The notes under the pieces are model-generated. The model was not told the DNA's origin and made no database searches. It was given only the letters and a program-made list of their open reading frames with translations. Below are positions 1-11,057 of a DNA stretch of 64,000 nt, piece after piece. The stretch comes from Haematobia irritans (Eukaryota > Arthropoda > Insecta > Diptera > Muscidae). The position numbers and the translations under genes were made by a program. The stretch is from positions 107,478,026 to 107,542,025 of the forward strand of contig NC_134398.1 of the NCBI RefSeq assembly GCF_050003625.1. Direction: 5' to 3'. Position 1 is the stretch's first letter. Each line of letters begins with the position of its first letter.

Positions 1-1338
1 TCCCGCCGCTTCGGCTGGGAAGTTGGGCCTCACTTGGGCAATTCGACCAGCGGGTATGAAGCGAGCGGCTGCTGCGTTGATGATGTCCCGGAACGCCCTC
101 TGGGCAACATAAACATGAGAGGGGAACGGGAGCTCACTGAAGCGGCGATCGGTGTAGTCTCTGAAGCCTTCCCAGTTGGCTTTCTTTTGATTAATAAACG
201 TCCGGCGTTCAGAGGTTATGAAATCGAAGGGTCGGTTGATGGTGAGAATTATGGGGAGGTGGTCCGATCCCAATGAAATGACGGGTTGCCAGGAAACGTC
301 ATTTATCAGACCAGGCGACGCTAAAGATAAATCTGGCGAAATGCTGCAGTCACCCATAATCCTCGTGGGGCCTCTTCGTTCACCGTGCAAAATGTGGAGT
401 CATCTATCTGCTCTGCCAAAGCTATGCCTCTCTGGTCATTACCTAGGAGAGAATGCCAAAGTTCATGGTGGGCATTAAAGTCTCCTAGAACCAATCGGTT
501 ATGCCCGCACAACAGCCACTCAATGTTTGGGCTATAACCTGGAGCACAGCTATCAACCGGCGGTATATACACATTGTATAGCTCTATCCCGGCAGCCCCA
601 GACTTAACTGCTACCCCCATACATTCCATATATGGGTCACTAGTGTCTGGCACAAGCGGGATAGGTCTATACTGCACGGAACGGTGTAATATGAAAGCCA
701 GGCCACCACCTCCACTTCTCGTGCGATCCTTTCGAAGCACATTGTATCCATAACAATAGCGTAGGCTGCAGGTGGAATTCAGCTTTGTTTCCTGGATCGC
801 CGCGACCCTTATCCTTTTCCGATTCATAAAGTCCACGATCTCGCTAATCTTACCCCGGAGCCCGTTGCAATTAAATTGCAAAAACGATGCACTATCCGGA
901 ACTGGAACAACAATATTGGGTGTGAGATGCTGCGGCGGAGTATATTGTTGTACGGGAGATGTCGGGGGAGTCGCATAGTGAGACGACCCGCTGCTGCTAT
1001 CGCTGGCACAGCATCCTGCCACGTAGTCAGTATGACTATACTCCCGCAGCGATGTTAAGCCGGAGCAGTTCCGGAAGTGCACCCACTCCAAGCACCGGTT
1101 ACACCTGACCGCAACCGAACGGTGGTGGATCAGGTTTCGGCAGACTGAACAATACCATGGTCTGGGTTTCTCCTCTATCCCGGCTCGGACCAATAGCAAA
1201 CGGAGAAGGCTTCCCGGGATGCACCTTCTCCAACACAAAAAGACGGACGAAACAACACGTACACTGATGTGGCAGCCGCTGGCCAATGGATGGGGTCCAT
1301 CGGGTCGATCCGGTACACGGAACCCGCCGCCGTGGGAT
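1..1338 (-). mobile_element. LINE fragment: APE-type endonuclease with N-terminal PHD-like finger
   Basis: Minus-strand reading from about 1338 to 350 gives a cysteine finger (CSVC ... CNRCLEWVH ... C, about 1060-1160), then an apurinic-type endonuclease domain: FLQFNCNGLRG near 870, IQETKLN near 790 and LGDFNAHH near 450-487. A frameshift near 350 moves the frame, after which the closing endonuclease motif SDHLPI appears near 240-290. The linker then runs off the window edge, so the reverse transcriptase lies outside. In living relatives the endonuclease nicks target DNA to prime reverse transcription. The finger resembles a PHD finger (CxxC...CxxC-x4-H-xx-C). The clade is uncertain, with the I/Jockey group my best guess. 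The element is decayed, and a SINE abuts it at 1339. Confidence 0.75.
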
Positions 1339-1670
1339 CGTGGTGGTGCAATGGTTAGCATGCCCGCCTTGCATACACAAAATCGTGGGTTCGATTCCTG
1401 CTTCGACCGAACTCCAAAAAGTTTTTCAGCGGTGGATTTACCCACCTCAGTAATGCTGGTGACACTTCTGAGGGTTTCAAAGCTTCTCTAAGTTGTTTCA
1501 CTGCAATGTGGAACGCCGTTCGTACTCGGCTATAAAAAGGAGGTCCCTTGTCATTGAGCTTAACATGGAATCGGGCAGCACTAAGTGATAAGAGAGAAGT
1601 TGACCAATGTGGTATCACAATGGACTGAATAGTCTAAGTGAGCCTGATACATCGGGCTGCCACCTAACCT
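1339..1670 (+). mobile_element. tRNA-headed SINE with LINE-M-like 3' end (copy S1)
   Basis: Pol III promoter-like boxes open the element: box A (TGGTGCAATGGTTAGCATGC, about 1342-1361) and box B (GGGTTCGATTCC, about 1386-1397). A body of roughly 200 bp follows, which recurs at 15026-20173, 42433-43005 and 57575-57784. The last 65 bp or so (TCACAATGGACTGAATAGTC onward) match the reverse complement of the LINE-M 3' end at 6120-6190. The copy ends in CCACCTAACCT. It is not a functional tRNA because the arms no longer pair; the parent tRNA isotype cannot be assigned. Confidence 0.85.
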
Positions 1671-3469
1671 TGGTGTTCAGGAAGGATCGTATGGGTAGGA
1701 TTGGTGGTGGAGTACTAATTGGTGTCCTGTGCACATTCCCATCTGATCGAATTGTTCTGGACGATGTTGATGGTATTGAATTCCTTGCGGTAAAGGTAGA
1801 TGTTCTGGGATTTAGGTTATTCGTCACATGCTCATATATTCCTCCGGCTTCCGAGTATTCTATCTATGAGCGTCATTTTGTGGCAATAAATAGTATTATG
1901 TCTGTAATGAATGATTCGGACAGGATCGTGGTTTTGGGAGATTTTAATTTGCCTATGGTGTCTTGGCTCGACTTGACTGATACGGAGGCGTTGACTCCAC
2001 TGACTACTTCTGGTGGAACGGTATGGGTGACGACTTTTTTGGATCTTTTTGTTGATGCTGGTTTGGATCAGATAAATGGAGTTTTTAATTTCTTTGGGAA
2101 GATTCTTGATTTGGTTTTTGTAGGCGATCCTAATAATTTTGATTTGTCCAGGCGTGATCCTATTTCTTATCCTGAGGATAGGTATCACCCTGCTTTCTCT
2201 CTTTGCCTCTTGGATGTTGCTCATGGGTCTCAAATGGTTGCTGCTCGGGATGAGGTATTTCTTGAATTCGCTTCTTTCGGGTGTTGACTGGGGCTCTATT
2301 TGTAGGGTTGATCGGTTGTCTGATATCGATATGGCTGTTGATAATTTCTACAAGGTTGGACGGTTTTGTGTCGCGGACTGGTCCTAGGCGAAGGGTGTAT
2401 ATGTCTAGGAGTCGGCCATGGTATTCTCCTGTGTTGACGAGACTCAGGAATGATAGGAATATATCTGATTTTGATTATGCTCGGTACTCTGTCGCTAGGT
2501 ATATTTATAATATGGAATCAAGAGCGTGTTATGTTCGTTACATTGATAAGGTTAGATGGGATTCCTGGGATAATTCTGAGGTTTTGCTCCGAATGTCTCT
2601 CTGCTCCATTGTTGATATTATTTAGTAGTTCATTGAGGTTCGGTTATTTCCCTCTAAGATGGATGAGCTCTTTTGTCGTACCACTTCATAAGTCGGGGAG
2701 CCCCTTTGATGTGGGTAATTATAGGGGGATAGCAAAATTGAGTGCTATTCCCAAGGTTTTTGAAAAGATGGTGACTGATGTTTTGTCGCATGGCATTTCT
2801 TCGATACTGGATCCCTGCCAGCATGGTTTTCGTAAGGGCCTATCGACTACTATGAACTTGGTGGAATTTACTTCTCATGTTGTTAATCAGTTTGTTGTTG
2901 GGAATCAGACTCATGTTATTTATACAGATTTTAGTAAGGCTTTTGACCGGGTGAATCATAAGCTCTTGTTATATAAGCTGAATGGGATTGGATTGGCCAT
3001 TACACTTTTGGCTTGGATTTCGTCGTATCTTGATTGCCGTACACAGATTGTGTTTTTTGTGATTCCTATTCAAGGTGCTTTGATGTCCCGTCAGGTGTGC
3101 CTCATGGTAGTCATTTGGGTTCTGTCTTATTTTTGTTATTTATAAACTTATTTATTATTTATAAAGTTAACTAGGATTTTGATGTATGCTGATGACGTTA
3201 GGTTATTCTCCTCGTTTGATAATTCTAGTCAGGTGCATTTATTACAAGGTGATTTGGATAGCTTTGATGATTGGTGTCGGGTAAATCTGATGCATTTGAA
3301 ATTGAGGAAATGCAAGTTTATGCGATTCTTTAGGTTTAGGCCTATTGATGTTCGGTATAGTATACGGGGCTCGTTATTGGAAGAGGTTGATTCTTTTTGT
3401 GATCTTGGCATTGTTATGGATCGTGGCTTAATTTTAATGGTCATATTGATTCGATGGTGAGTAAGGCGT
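1671..3469 (+). pseudogene. LINE-P ORF2 remnant (endonuclease plus reverse transcriptase), copy 1
   Basis: A 5'-truncated non-LTR retrotransposon on the plus strand. The first part is an endonuclease (GGGVLIGV near 1700, VVLGDFNLPMVSW near 1930-1965). After frame breaks near 2280 and 2450 come reverse-transcriptase motifs: NYRGIA near 2715, QHGFRKGLST near 2820, YTDFSKAFDRVNHK near 2920-2960 and YADDV near 3183-3197. At least three frame changes make it non-coding now. The 5' end abuts the SINE at 1670. The 3' part was displaced when LINE-M inserted at GAGTAAGGCGT (3459-3469) and resumes at 11165. The clade is not certain; it resembles Jockey/CR1-group reverse transcriptases. Confidence 0.8.
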
Positions 3470-5337
3470 AGGTTAGGCTAGGTTAGGTTAAAGTGGCAGA
3501 GAGATTTGCGGCAGTCGATGGCCGTTTTCGAGTTGAGGAACGCAGAGTCCAAGGATTTTATTGCAGGTTGACAGTCTGAGTATATATTTGCTATTGTCAA
3601 AAAAAGTTAAAATGTTGTTCCTGTCTTGCTGAATGCACCTGAGATACACAAGCACGCCATACGCCGAACTTTGTCTAAACTTGTCGGCTGGTGAAGTGCC
3701 GGCCACCAGACTACAACACCATATAGCATTATAGGTCTAACCACTGCCGTGTATAGCCAATGTACAATTTTTGGTTTTAGTTCCCACTTTTTCCCTATTG
3801 CCTTTTTGCACGAGTATAAAGCTACCGTTGCTTTCCTCGCCCTTTCTTCAATATTAAGCTTAAAGTTCAGCTTCCTGTCCAAAATAACGCCAAGGTATTT
3901 TGCACACTCCCTAAAGGGAATTTCAATACCCCCTAAGGAAATGGGCCTAACCGTGGGAATTTTGCGATCTTTGCAGTACATGACTAGTTCTGTCTTTGCA
4001 GGATTTACCCCAAGACCATTATCTTTCGCCCATTTCTCAGTCATCCGGAGGGCTCTCTATATAATATCTCTAACTGTTGATCGGAATTTTCCCCTGACTG
4101 CTAGCGCCACATCATCTGCGTATGCCACCACTTGTATCCTTTCTTTTTCTAGGGAAACCAGAAGGTCGTTTATAGCAACATTCCAAAGAAGAGGTGATAG
4201 AACTCCTCCTTGAGGAGTGCCTCTGTTCACATACCTTTGTATGTTTGCTTATCCTAGTGTGGCTAAAATGCGTCTCTTCCTTAGAAGTTCGTCTAACAGC
4301 CTAAGTATACCTGGATCAACATTCAGAGTTGTCAGTCCATTTAATATCGAGCTCGGATGGACGTTATTGAACGCCCCTTCGATGTCTAGAAATGCCACGA
4401 TTGTGTATTCTTTGACAGATAGTGAGCTTTCAATAAAGCTGACTAGTTCATGTAATGCGGTCTCAGTAGACCTGCCCTTCGAGTATGCATGTTGTCGTTT
4501 CAAGAGCAAACTTGAATCGACGCTAGTTCTAAGATAAATATCTATCATCCTCTCCAGAGTCTTAAGTAGGAATGATGATAAGCTGATTGGTCGAAAATCC
4601 TTTGCATTCGAGTGAGAGGCTTTTCCTGCTTTAGGTATGAAAACGACTTTTGATGACCTCCACTTTCGTGGAATATATGCTAAGTTGATACATCCTATAT
4701 ATATCGCCGACAACCAGGGGATAATTCTGTCAGCCACCGCTTGTAACTCCGCCGGAGTAATTCCATCATTTAGCGCCATCTTATTCTAGTTTCCGATACA
4801 ATTTCCTCGACAGGAAACGACCGCTGAGCAACTGTGGCACCGCCAGTACATGGTTCAACCGTCTGATTTCCAGGAAAATGTGTGTCCAATAGTACCTCCA
4901 GCGTCTCCTCACTGGACGTTGTCCAATTGCCCACCGATGTTTTAATGAAACCTGGAGCGGAGCTCGTGGATGCTAGCACCTTCCGTAGTCTGGAAGCCTC
5001 GGACGTATTCTCAAGGCTGCTGCAGTAATCATTCCAAGAATTATGCTGAGTCTTTCTCAGTTCTCGCTTGTATCCTGTCAGATTCTTCTTGTAAGCGTCC
5101 CAATCCACAGGAGCTCTGGTGGACTTTGCTTTGTTGAAGAGCTTCCTGCACGATTTCCTCATATTATCTAACTCCGTAGACCACCATGGTGGTCGATTTT
5201 TCCCCCTTGGCTTCCCTTTAGGGCATGCAGCTTTCAATGAAATGTTGAAGGCCTTAGTAATCCTCTCCACTGCGTGTTCTTTAACTTGCACAGTGCTCAT
5301 ATTTGTCTCTGGTATTTCCGGTATCATCATATTGAAT
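3470..5337 (-). mobile_element. LINE-M copy A, internally rearranged
   Basis: Minus-strand LOA/I-like LINE. Its 3' end is on the left and carries a degenerate TTAGG-type tail (3470-3494). A short RNase H piece follows (3495-3589). Then comes 28 bp (3590-3617) identical to the reverse complement of 7698-7725 inside the MITE of copy B. Reverse transcriptase (about 3626-4790; YADDVALAV near 4100-4125) and the endonuclease-RT linker (to 5337) follow. The right end stops abruptly at the point equivalent to about 9530 in copy B, where LINE-P sequence restarts. It therefore looks like one member of a tandem duplication, later deleted internally with a piece of filler DNA. Several frame breaks; not functional. 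Confidence 0.8.
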
Positions 5338-6093
5338 TTCCCTCTAAGATGGATGAGCTCTTTTGTCGTACCACTTCATAAGTCGTGGAGCCCCTTTGAC
5401 TGATGTTTTGTCGCATGGCATTTCTTCGATACTGGATCCCTGCCAGCATGGTTTTCGTAAAGGCCTATCGACTACTATGAACTTGGTGGAATTTACTTCT
5501 CATGTTGTTAATCAGTTTGTTGTTGGGAATCAGACTCATGTTATTTATACAGATTTTAGTAAGGCTTTTGACCGGGTGAATCATAAGCTCTTGTTATATA
5601 AGCTGAATGGGATTGGATTGGCCAGTACACTTTTGGCTTGGATTTCGTCGTATCTTGATTGCCGTACGCAGATTGTGTTTTTTGTGATTCCTATTCAAGG
5701 TGCTTTGATGTCCCGTCAGTTGTGCCTCATGGTAGTCATTTGGGGTCTGTCTTTTTTTGTTATTTATAAACGATTTACCTCAGTCCGTAGTTAACTAGGA
5801 TTTTGATGTATGCTTATGACGTTAAGTTATTCTCCTCGTTTGATAATTCTAGTCAAGTGCATTTATTACAAGGTGATTTGGATAGCTTTGATGATTGGTG
5901 TCGGGTAAATCTGATGGATTTGAAATTGAGGAAATGCAAGTTTATGCGATTCTTTAGGTTTAGGCCTATTGATGTTCGGTATAGTATACGGGGCTCGTTA
6001 TTGGAAGAGGTTGATTCTTTTTGTGATCTTGGCATTGTTTTGAATCGTAGGCTTAATTTTAATGGTCATATTGATTCGATGGTGAGTAAGGCG
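5338..6093 (+). pseudogene. LINE-P reverse transcriptase remnant, copy 2 (tandem duplicate)
   Basis: Nearly identical to 2647-3469, including the same downstream junction with the LINE-M tail (GAGTAAGGCGT followed by GGTTAGG). It begins exactly where LINE-M copy A stops, and lacks about 70 bp after CCCCTTTGA relative to copy 1. The motifs QHGFRKG, YTDFSKAFDRVNHK and a degraded YADDV (YAYDV near 5809) are visible. Sharing both the sequence and the LINE-M insertion site with copy 1 shows that the two copies arose by DNA duplication after LINE-M had inserted, not by independent retrotransposition. Confidence 0.85.
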
Positions 6094-6372
6094 TGGGTTA
6101 GGCTAGGTTAGGTTAGGTTAGGTTAAAGTGGCAGCCCGATTAAGATTCAGGTTCACTTAGACTATTCAGTCCATTGTGATACCACATTAACTAAAAGTAC
6201 CTATTACATATGGGCACTTCTAGTTTTAACCGTTGAACCTTCTCGATTATTTTCTTCTGTTGAACCAACCAGATTGTTCCAAAAACATTAGCAGACTGCT
6301 TAAGTTAACGTTTTCCAGGTCCGCCAGTAATCTGAAGCTATATGCCCCTAAAATTTGCTTACGCCTTACGCC

Positions 6373-9300
6373 TCACAAGAGGTGTTTTATTGATACCTTT
6401 TCCTCCGCATCATGACAGCTCATACAATAGTCATTATACTTCGCACCAATAGTTTTTGCAAAATCGCCTATCAGGCAGCGACCCGTTATAGCAGATATCA
6501 GGAGTGATATCTGGCGTCTCGAGAACACTAGCATATCTAGTGTGCGGTTTAAGTTTAAATGGGGCCATATTTGCTTGGTGTCGTTACAACCCTTACAATT
6601 CTCCCATCGAACATTTGCCATCATGACAGCCTTCTCACGCAGTAAGAGCTTGCAGGTAGCCAGAGGCATACCAACAGATTCTAGTTCCCCTGGAATATGT
6701 AAGGTAGTTCCTAGCCTTGCTAGCTCATCTGCTTCGCAGTTCCCCGGTATGTTCCTATGGCCAGGCACCCATATTAGGTGAATATTGTGCTGCTCAGCCA
6801 TCTCATTGAGAGATTTGCGGCAGTCGATGGCCGTGTTCGAGTTGAGGAACGCAGAGTCCAAGGATTTTATTGCAGGTTGACAGTCTGAGTATATATTAAT
6901 GCCAATATTACTTGGAGCATTACTTCTCAGCCAATTCACCACTTCTCTTATTGCTAATATTTCAGCCTGAAAACACTACAGTGATCAGGTAATCTTTTCG
7001 CTATTCGAAGTTCCAGATCTTTAGAATATACTCCGAAACCCACTTGGCCATCCAATTTGGAGCCATCAGTGTAGAAATCTATATATCTTTTATTCCCCGG
7101 GGTCCGTGTACACCACGCCTCACTGTTGGGGATTTGAGTCTCAAACTTTTTGTCGAAAAGTGAACTCGCCAAAGTGTAATCCACTACGTTAGGCACATCT
7201 GGCATTATTTTGAGGACCGAACTGTGAACGTAACTTGTTTCCGACCACAGCGATAGCTCGCGCAACCGCACAGCCGTTGTTGCCGCTGATTGTTTGGCCA
7301 AAATGTCTAAATGCAATAGATGCAGTATGACATTAAAGGTGGAATTACATACCATACGGTCATGCGTGCGTACGTTGTATTCGAATGCGTTGACGAATAC
7401 GATTCTTCAATTGAGTTACACAGCATGCGTCGGAGCACCAATGAATTTGCTGATTACATTCCTTGCCTCTGCGCTTTTTGTTATGTTTTTGTACTCTACG
7501 CACTTTTTATAGCATAGGACTTTATGTATTTTAACTTCAATCAATAATTTCTCGTCCATATTTTAGATAGTTTTTCCTTTCTTGATTTGTTTACATGTTT
7601 TCAACCCACCCGACGCATTGTACAATTAAAAGTTCGTCAACTTTATGCGTCATATGCATACGTTACTTTTGTCGTGTAACTCAAATAATTGTAGTTCCAA
7701 CATTTTAACTTTTTTTGACAATAGCATATAACGTACGCACGCATGACCGCATGGTATGTAATTCCACCTTAAGGGAGTTTGTTCCTGTCTTGCTGAATGC
7801 ACCTGAGATACACAAGCACGCCATACGCCGAACTTTGTCTAAACTTGTCGGCTGGTGAAGTGCCGGCCACCAGACTACAACACCATATAGCATTATAGGT
7901 CTAACCACTGCCGTGTATAGCCAATGTACAATTTTTGGTTTTAGTCCCCACTTTTTTCCTATTGCCTTTTTGCACGAGTATAAAGCTACCGTTGCTTTCC
8001 TCGCCCTTTCTTCAATATTAAGCTTAAAGTTCAGCTTCCTGTCCAAAATAACGCCAAGGTATTTTGCACACTCCCTAAAGGGAGTGTGGGTATTGAAATT
8101 CCCTTTAGGAAATGGGCCTAACCGTGGGAATTTTGCGATCTTTGCAGTACATGACTAGTTCTGTCTTTGCAGGATTTGCCCCAAGACCATTATCTTTCGC
8201 CCATTTCTCAGTCATCCGTAGGGCTCTCTGTATAATATCTCTAACTGTTGATCGGAATTTTCCCCTGACTGCTAGCGCCACATCATCTGCGTATGCCACC
8301 ACTTGTATCCTTTCTTTTTCTAGGGAAACCAGAAGGTCGTTTATAGCAACATTCCAAAGAAGAGGTGATAGAACTCCTCCTTGAGGAGTGCCTCTGTTCA
8401 CATACCTCTGTATGTTTGCTTGTCCTAGTGTGGCTGAAATGCGTCTCTTCCTTAGAAGTTCGTCTAACAGCCTAAGTATACCTGGATCAACATTCAGAGT
8501 TGTCAGTCCATTTAATATCGAGCTCGGATGGACGTTATTGAACACCCCTTCGATGTCTAGAAATGCCACGATTGTGTATTCTTTGACAGATAGTGAGCTT
8601 TCAATAAAGCTGACTAGTTCATGTAATGCGGTCTCAGTAGACCTGCCCTTCGAGTATGCATGTTGTCGTTTCGAGAGCAAACTTGAATCGACGCTAGTTC
8701 TAAGATAAATATCTATCATCCTCTCCAGAGTCTTAAGTAGGAATGATGATAAGCTGATTGGTCGAAAATCCTTTGCATTCGAGTGAGAGGCTTTTCCTGC
8801 TTTAGGTATGAAAACGACTTTTGATGCCCTCCACTTTCGTGGAATATATGCTAAGTTGATACATCCTATATATATCGCCGACAACCAGGGGATAATTCTG
8901 TCAGCCACCGCTTGTAACTCCGCCGGAGTAATTCCATCAGGTCCGGGGGATTTGAATGATCCAAAGCTATTTAGCGCCATCTTATTCTAGTTTCCGATAC
9001 AATTTCCTCGACAGGAAACGACCGCTGAGCAACTGTGGCACCGCCAGTACATGGTTCATCCGTCTGATTTCCAGGAAAATGTGTGTCCAATGGTACCTCC
9101 AGCGTCTCCTCACTGGACGTTGTCCAATTGCCCTCCGATGTTTTAATGAAACATGGAGCGGAGCTCGTGGATGCTAGCACCTTCCGTAGTCTGGAAGCCT
9201 CGGACGTATTCTCAATGCTGCTGCAGTAATCATTCCAAGAGTTATGCTGAGTCTTTCTCAGTTCTCGCTTGTATCCTGTCAGATTCTTCTTGTAAGCGTC

Positions 9301-10219
9301 CCAATCCACAGGAGCTCTGGTGGACTTTGCTTTGTTGAAGAGCTTCCTGCACGATTTCCTCATATTACCTAACTCCGTAGACCACCATGGTGGTCGATTT
9401 TCCCCCTTGGCTTCCCTTTAGGGCATGCAGCTTTCAGTGAAATGTTGATGGCATTAGTAATCCCCTCCACTACGTGTTCGATAACGTGCACAGTGCTCAT
9501 ATTTGTCTCTGGTATTTCCGGTATCATCATATTGAACGATTCCCTATACCTATTCCAGTCAGCTTTCCTAACATTTGGCGGAAATATGGTCTTGGTGGTA
9601 TGAACATCAAATTTGAAACTGATGTGGCGATGATCTGAGAAGCTGTGTTCAATTAAAACCTGCCACTCAGCTATCATTTCATTCAGTTCTTGCGAAGGCA
9701 TCTCCCTTGTTGCAAACTACCAGTTGGGGCATCTCCCTTGTTGCAAATAAACTCTATTAGCGACTCTCCCCTTGCATTAGTATCACTACTTCCCCATATA
9801 CTATGATGCGCATTCGCATCGCATCCCATAATGAGTTTCGTCTTTGTTTTCAGTGACTCCTCAACTAAGGTCTTAACGGCACATGGAGGCATCTCCCTGT
9901 CATGTCCCATATAGACCGAGGATACCCAATATTTGCATTTGGTTATTTCTAAATTTGCAGCGACAGTGTCTGCATTGCACATTGAAGGAAGCAGAAACAA
10001 GTTAAGCTCGTTTTTAGAAATTATACAGGCTCGAATTACATCATTACCAGTATACTGCAATAGTTTGAACCCCGGAGTACTTAATTCACATATTTTGTTT
10101 CTATAAACATATGGTTCTTGAATAAGAACTATGTCTATGTCCCCTTTCATCAGGAGAAATTTTAAGGCAGCACATGCAGCCTTACAATGATGAAAGCCAT
10201 AACATACACGGCCCTGAGA
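6373..10219 (-). pseudogene. LINE-M ORF2 (endonuclease-RT-RNase H), copy B, broken
   Basis: Minus-strand protein in several frames. Endonuclease: IQEPYVYRN near 10105, MGCDANAHHSIWGS near 9785-9825 and SDHRHISF near 9620-9640. The linker contains the paired KADWNRYRESF segment near 9535-9570. Reverse transcriptase (8105-8980): GPDGITPAEL near 8915-8945, FLDIEGVFNNVHPSS near 8527-8571, NRGTPQGGVLSPLLWN near 8350-8400 and AYADDVALAV near 8275-8305. The C-terminal thumb lies at 7774-8046. RNase H (6400-7355): YTDGSKL near 7050-7070, YSDCQPAIKSLDSA and HLIWVPGHRNIPGNCEADEL near 6720-6785. The family nicks DNA, primes on it and copies its own RNA; RNase H removes template. A MITE at 7337-7769 and several frameshifts break it. 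Confidence 0.85.
7337..7769 (-). mobile_element. 433-bp MITE with ~41-bp TIRs and TAA target duplication
   Basis: The ends are inverted repeats of about 41 bp with one mismatch. They begin AGGTGGAATTACATACC on the left; the right end reads GGTATGTAATTCCACCT. Flanks are TAA (7334-7336 and 7770-7772). The uninterrupted LINE-M at 23169-23180 reads GACATTAAGGGAG, giving an empty site. No transposase is visible. The TAA duplication fits a PIF/Harbinger-type mobiliser, but the terminal bases are not typical, so the superfamily is open. The ends share AGGTGG with the MITEs at 27034 and 42601. Strand is arbitrary. Confidence 0.85.
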
Positions 10220-11057
10220 CTTTGCTAGATGTAGCAAAGACTGAGTGTTCAATATAAACACTGCATGCCGTCTTGGCCCATCCACTTCATCCAAACGGCC
10301 AACCTTCCAATCAGATGTTGGAAGATCTGGATTGCATTGTTTCAGTATATTTAAAATAGATTCGGGGTCAGGAGGGTTTGCAGGTTCCACGCATGTGCTC
10401 TAGGTCTAGCCGGTATGTCTTTCTTCTCGACTAACTCTAGAGCAGCTCCTTCCCAAACTTCAACAATTAGTATCAGAGCAGCTTTAAAACATTCTATAGA
10501 CCTCTGGTCCTCAAATGCGACTAGCTTAAATCGTCCTTGGTACCAACCAGCCTCTTGGTGTCGAGGATCTGGGCCGGGAAACTTTTCCAGCACCTGTGAG
10601 TAGACGCCCGACAAAGCATTCTCAATTTCCCCCATTTTTGCTTTGGAACCATACTGATAGCCATCACAAGGCTGTCTTTAGCAACTGAGGCAAACGTTGT
10701 CTGTTGATCCCTGTTGGAGGATGGCAGCTCATCCGGTGATCGTTCCCTTTTTCCAGCCTCAAGAATTCCTTGAGCCCATTTTAAGGAATCGCTTTGTTTA
10801 GCCGACAACGTGCTTGGTTCGACTGATCCTAATTTCTTTAGGATAAACAAAGCATTTCTGTGTTCCTTGAATCTCTTTCGTGAGGAATTACCTCCTTTTG
10901 ATGCCTTGGAAAAGGTTCGACTTGTCAAATTGTCGCCACCAGGTCGACTAATTGGGCCTAACTCTTGGTCATTGCCCAAATTTATAACTCCAGTCGATAC
11001 CCGTCCACTGGGTCCTGAAGTTAGCAACCCAGTGGATGTCTTTGAATTTCTCTGCAT
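10220..11057 (-). pseudogene. LINE-M ORF1 (DUF4780-like RNA-binding Gag), copy B, fused to ORF2 by deletion
   Basis: Starts at ATG (MQRNSKTSTG) after a 107-bp 5' UTR. A basic, Ser-rich N-terminus (RKRFKEHRN) is followed, after a break near 10600, by a domain resembling insect DUF4780 (GAALELVEKKDIPARPRAHA, NPDLPTSDWKVGRLDEVDGP). The acidic C-terminal tail of about 110 residues present in copies D and F is missing: the text runs from VCYGFH straight into HCKAACAALK, which is ORF2 endonuclease. Comparison with 52400-52730 shows a deletion of roughly 330 bp between short CTTTCAT/CTTCAT repeats. ORF1 proteins of this type package element RNA; the function of this family is inferred. Confidence 0.78.

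Noticed and set aside
1336..1405. tRNA gene
   Set aside because: Boxes A and B are present, but stems do not pair and the same sequence begins every SINE copy; it is a SINE head.
321..1445. One continuous 374-codon minus-strand gene
   Set aside because: The first third is read through SINE sequence (1339-1445); only the part below 1338 is LINE coding.
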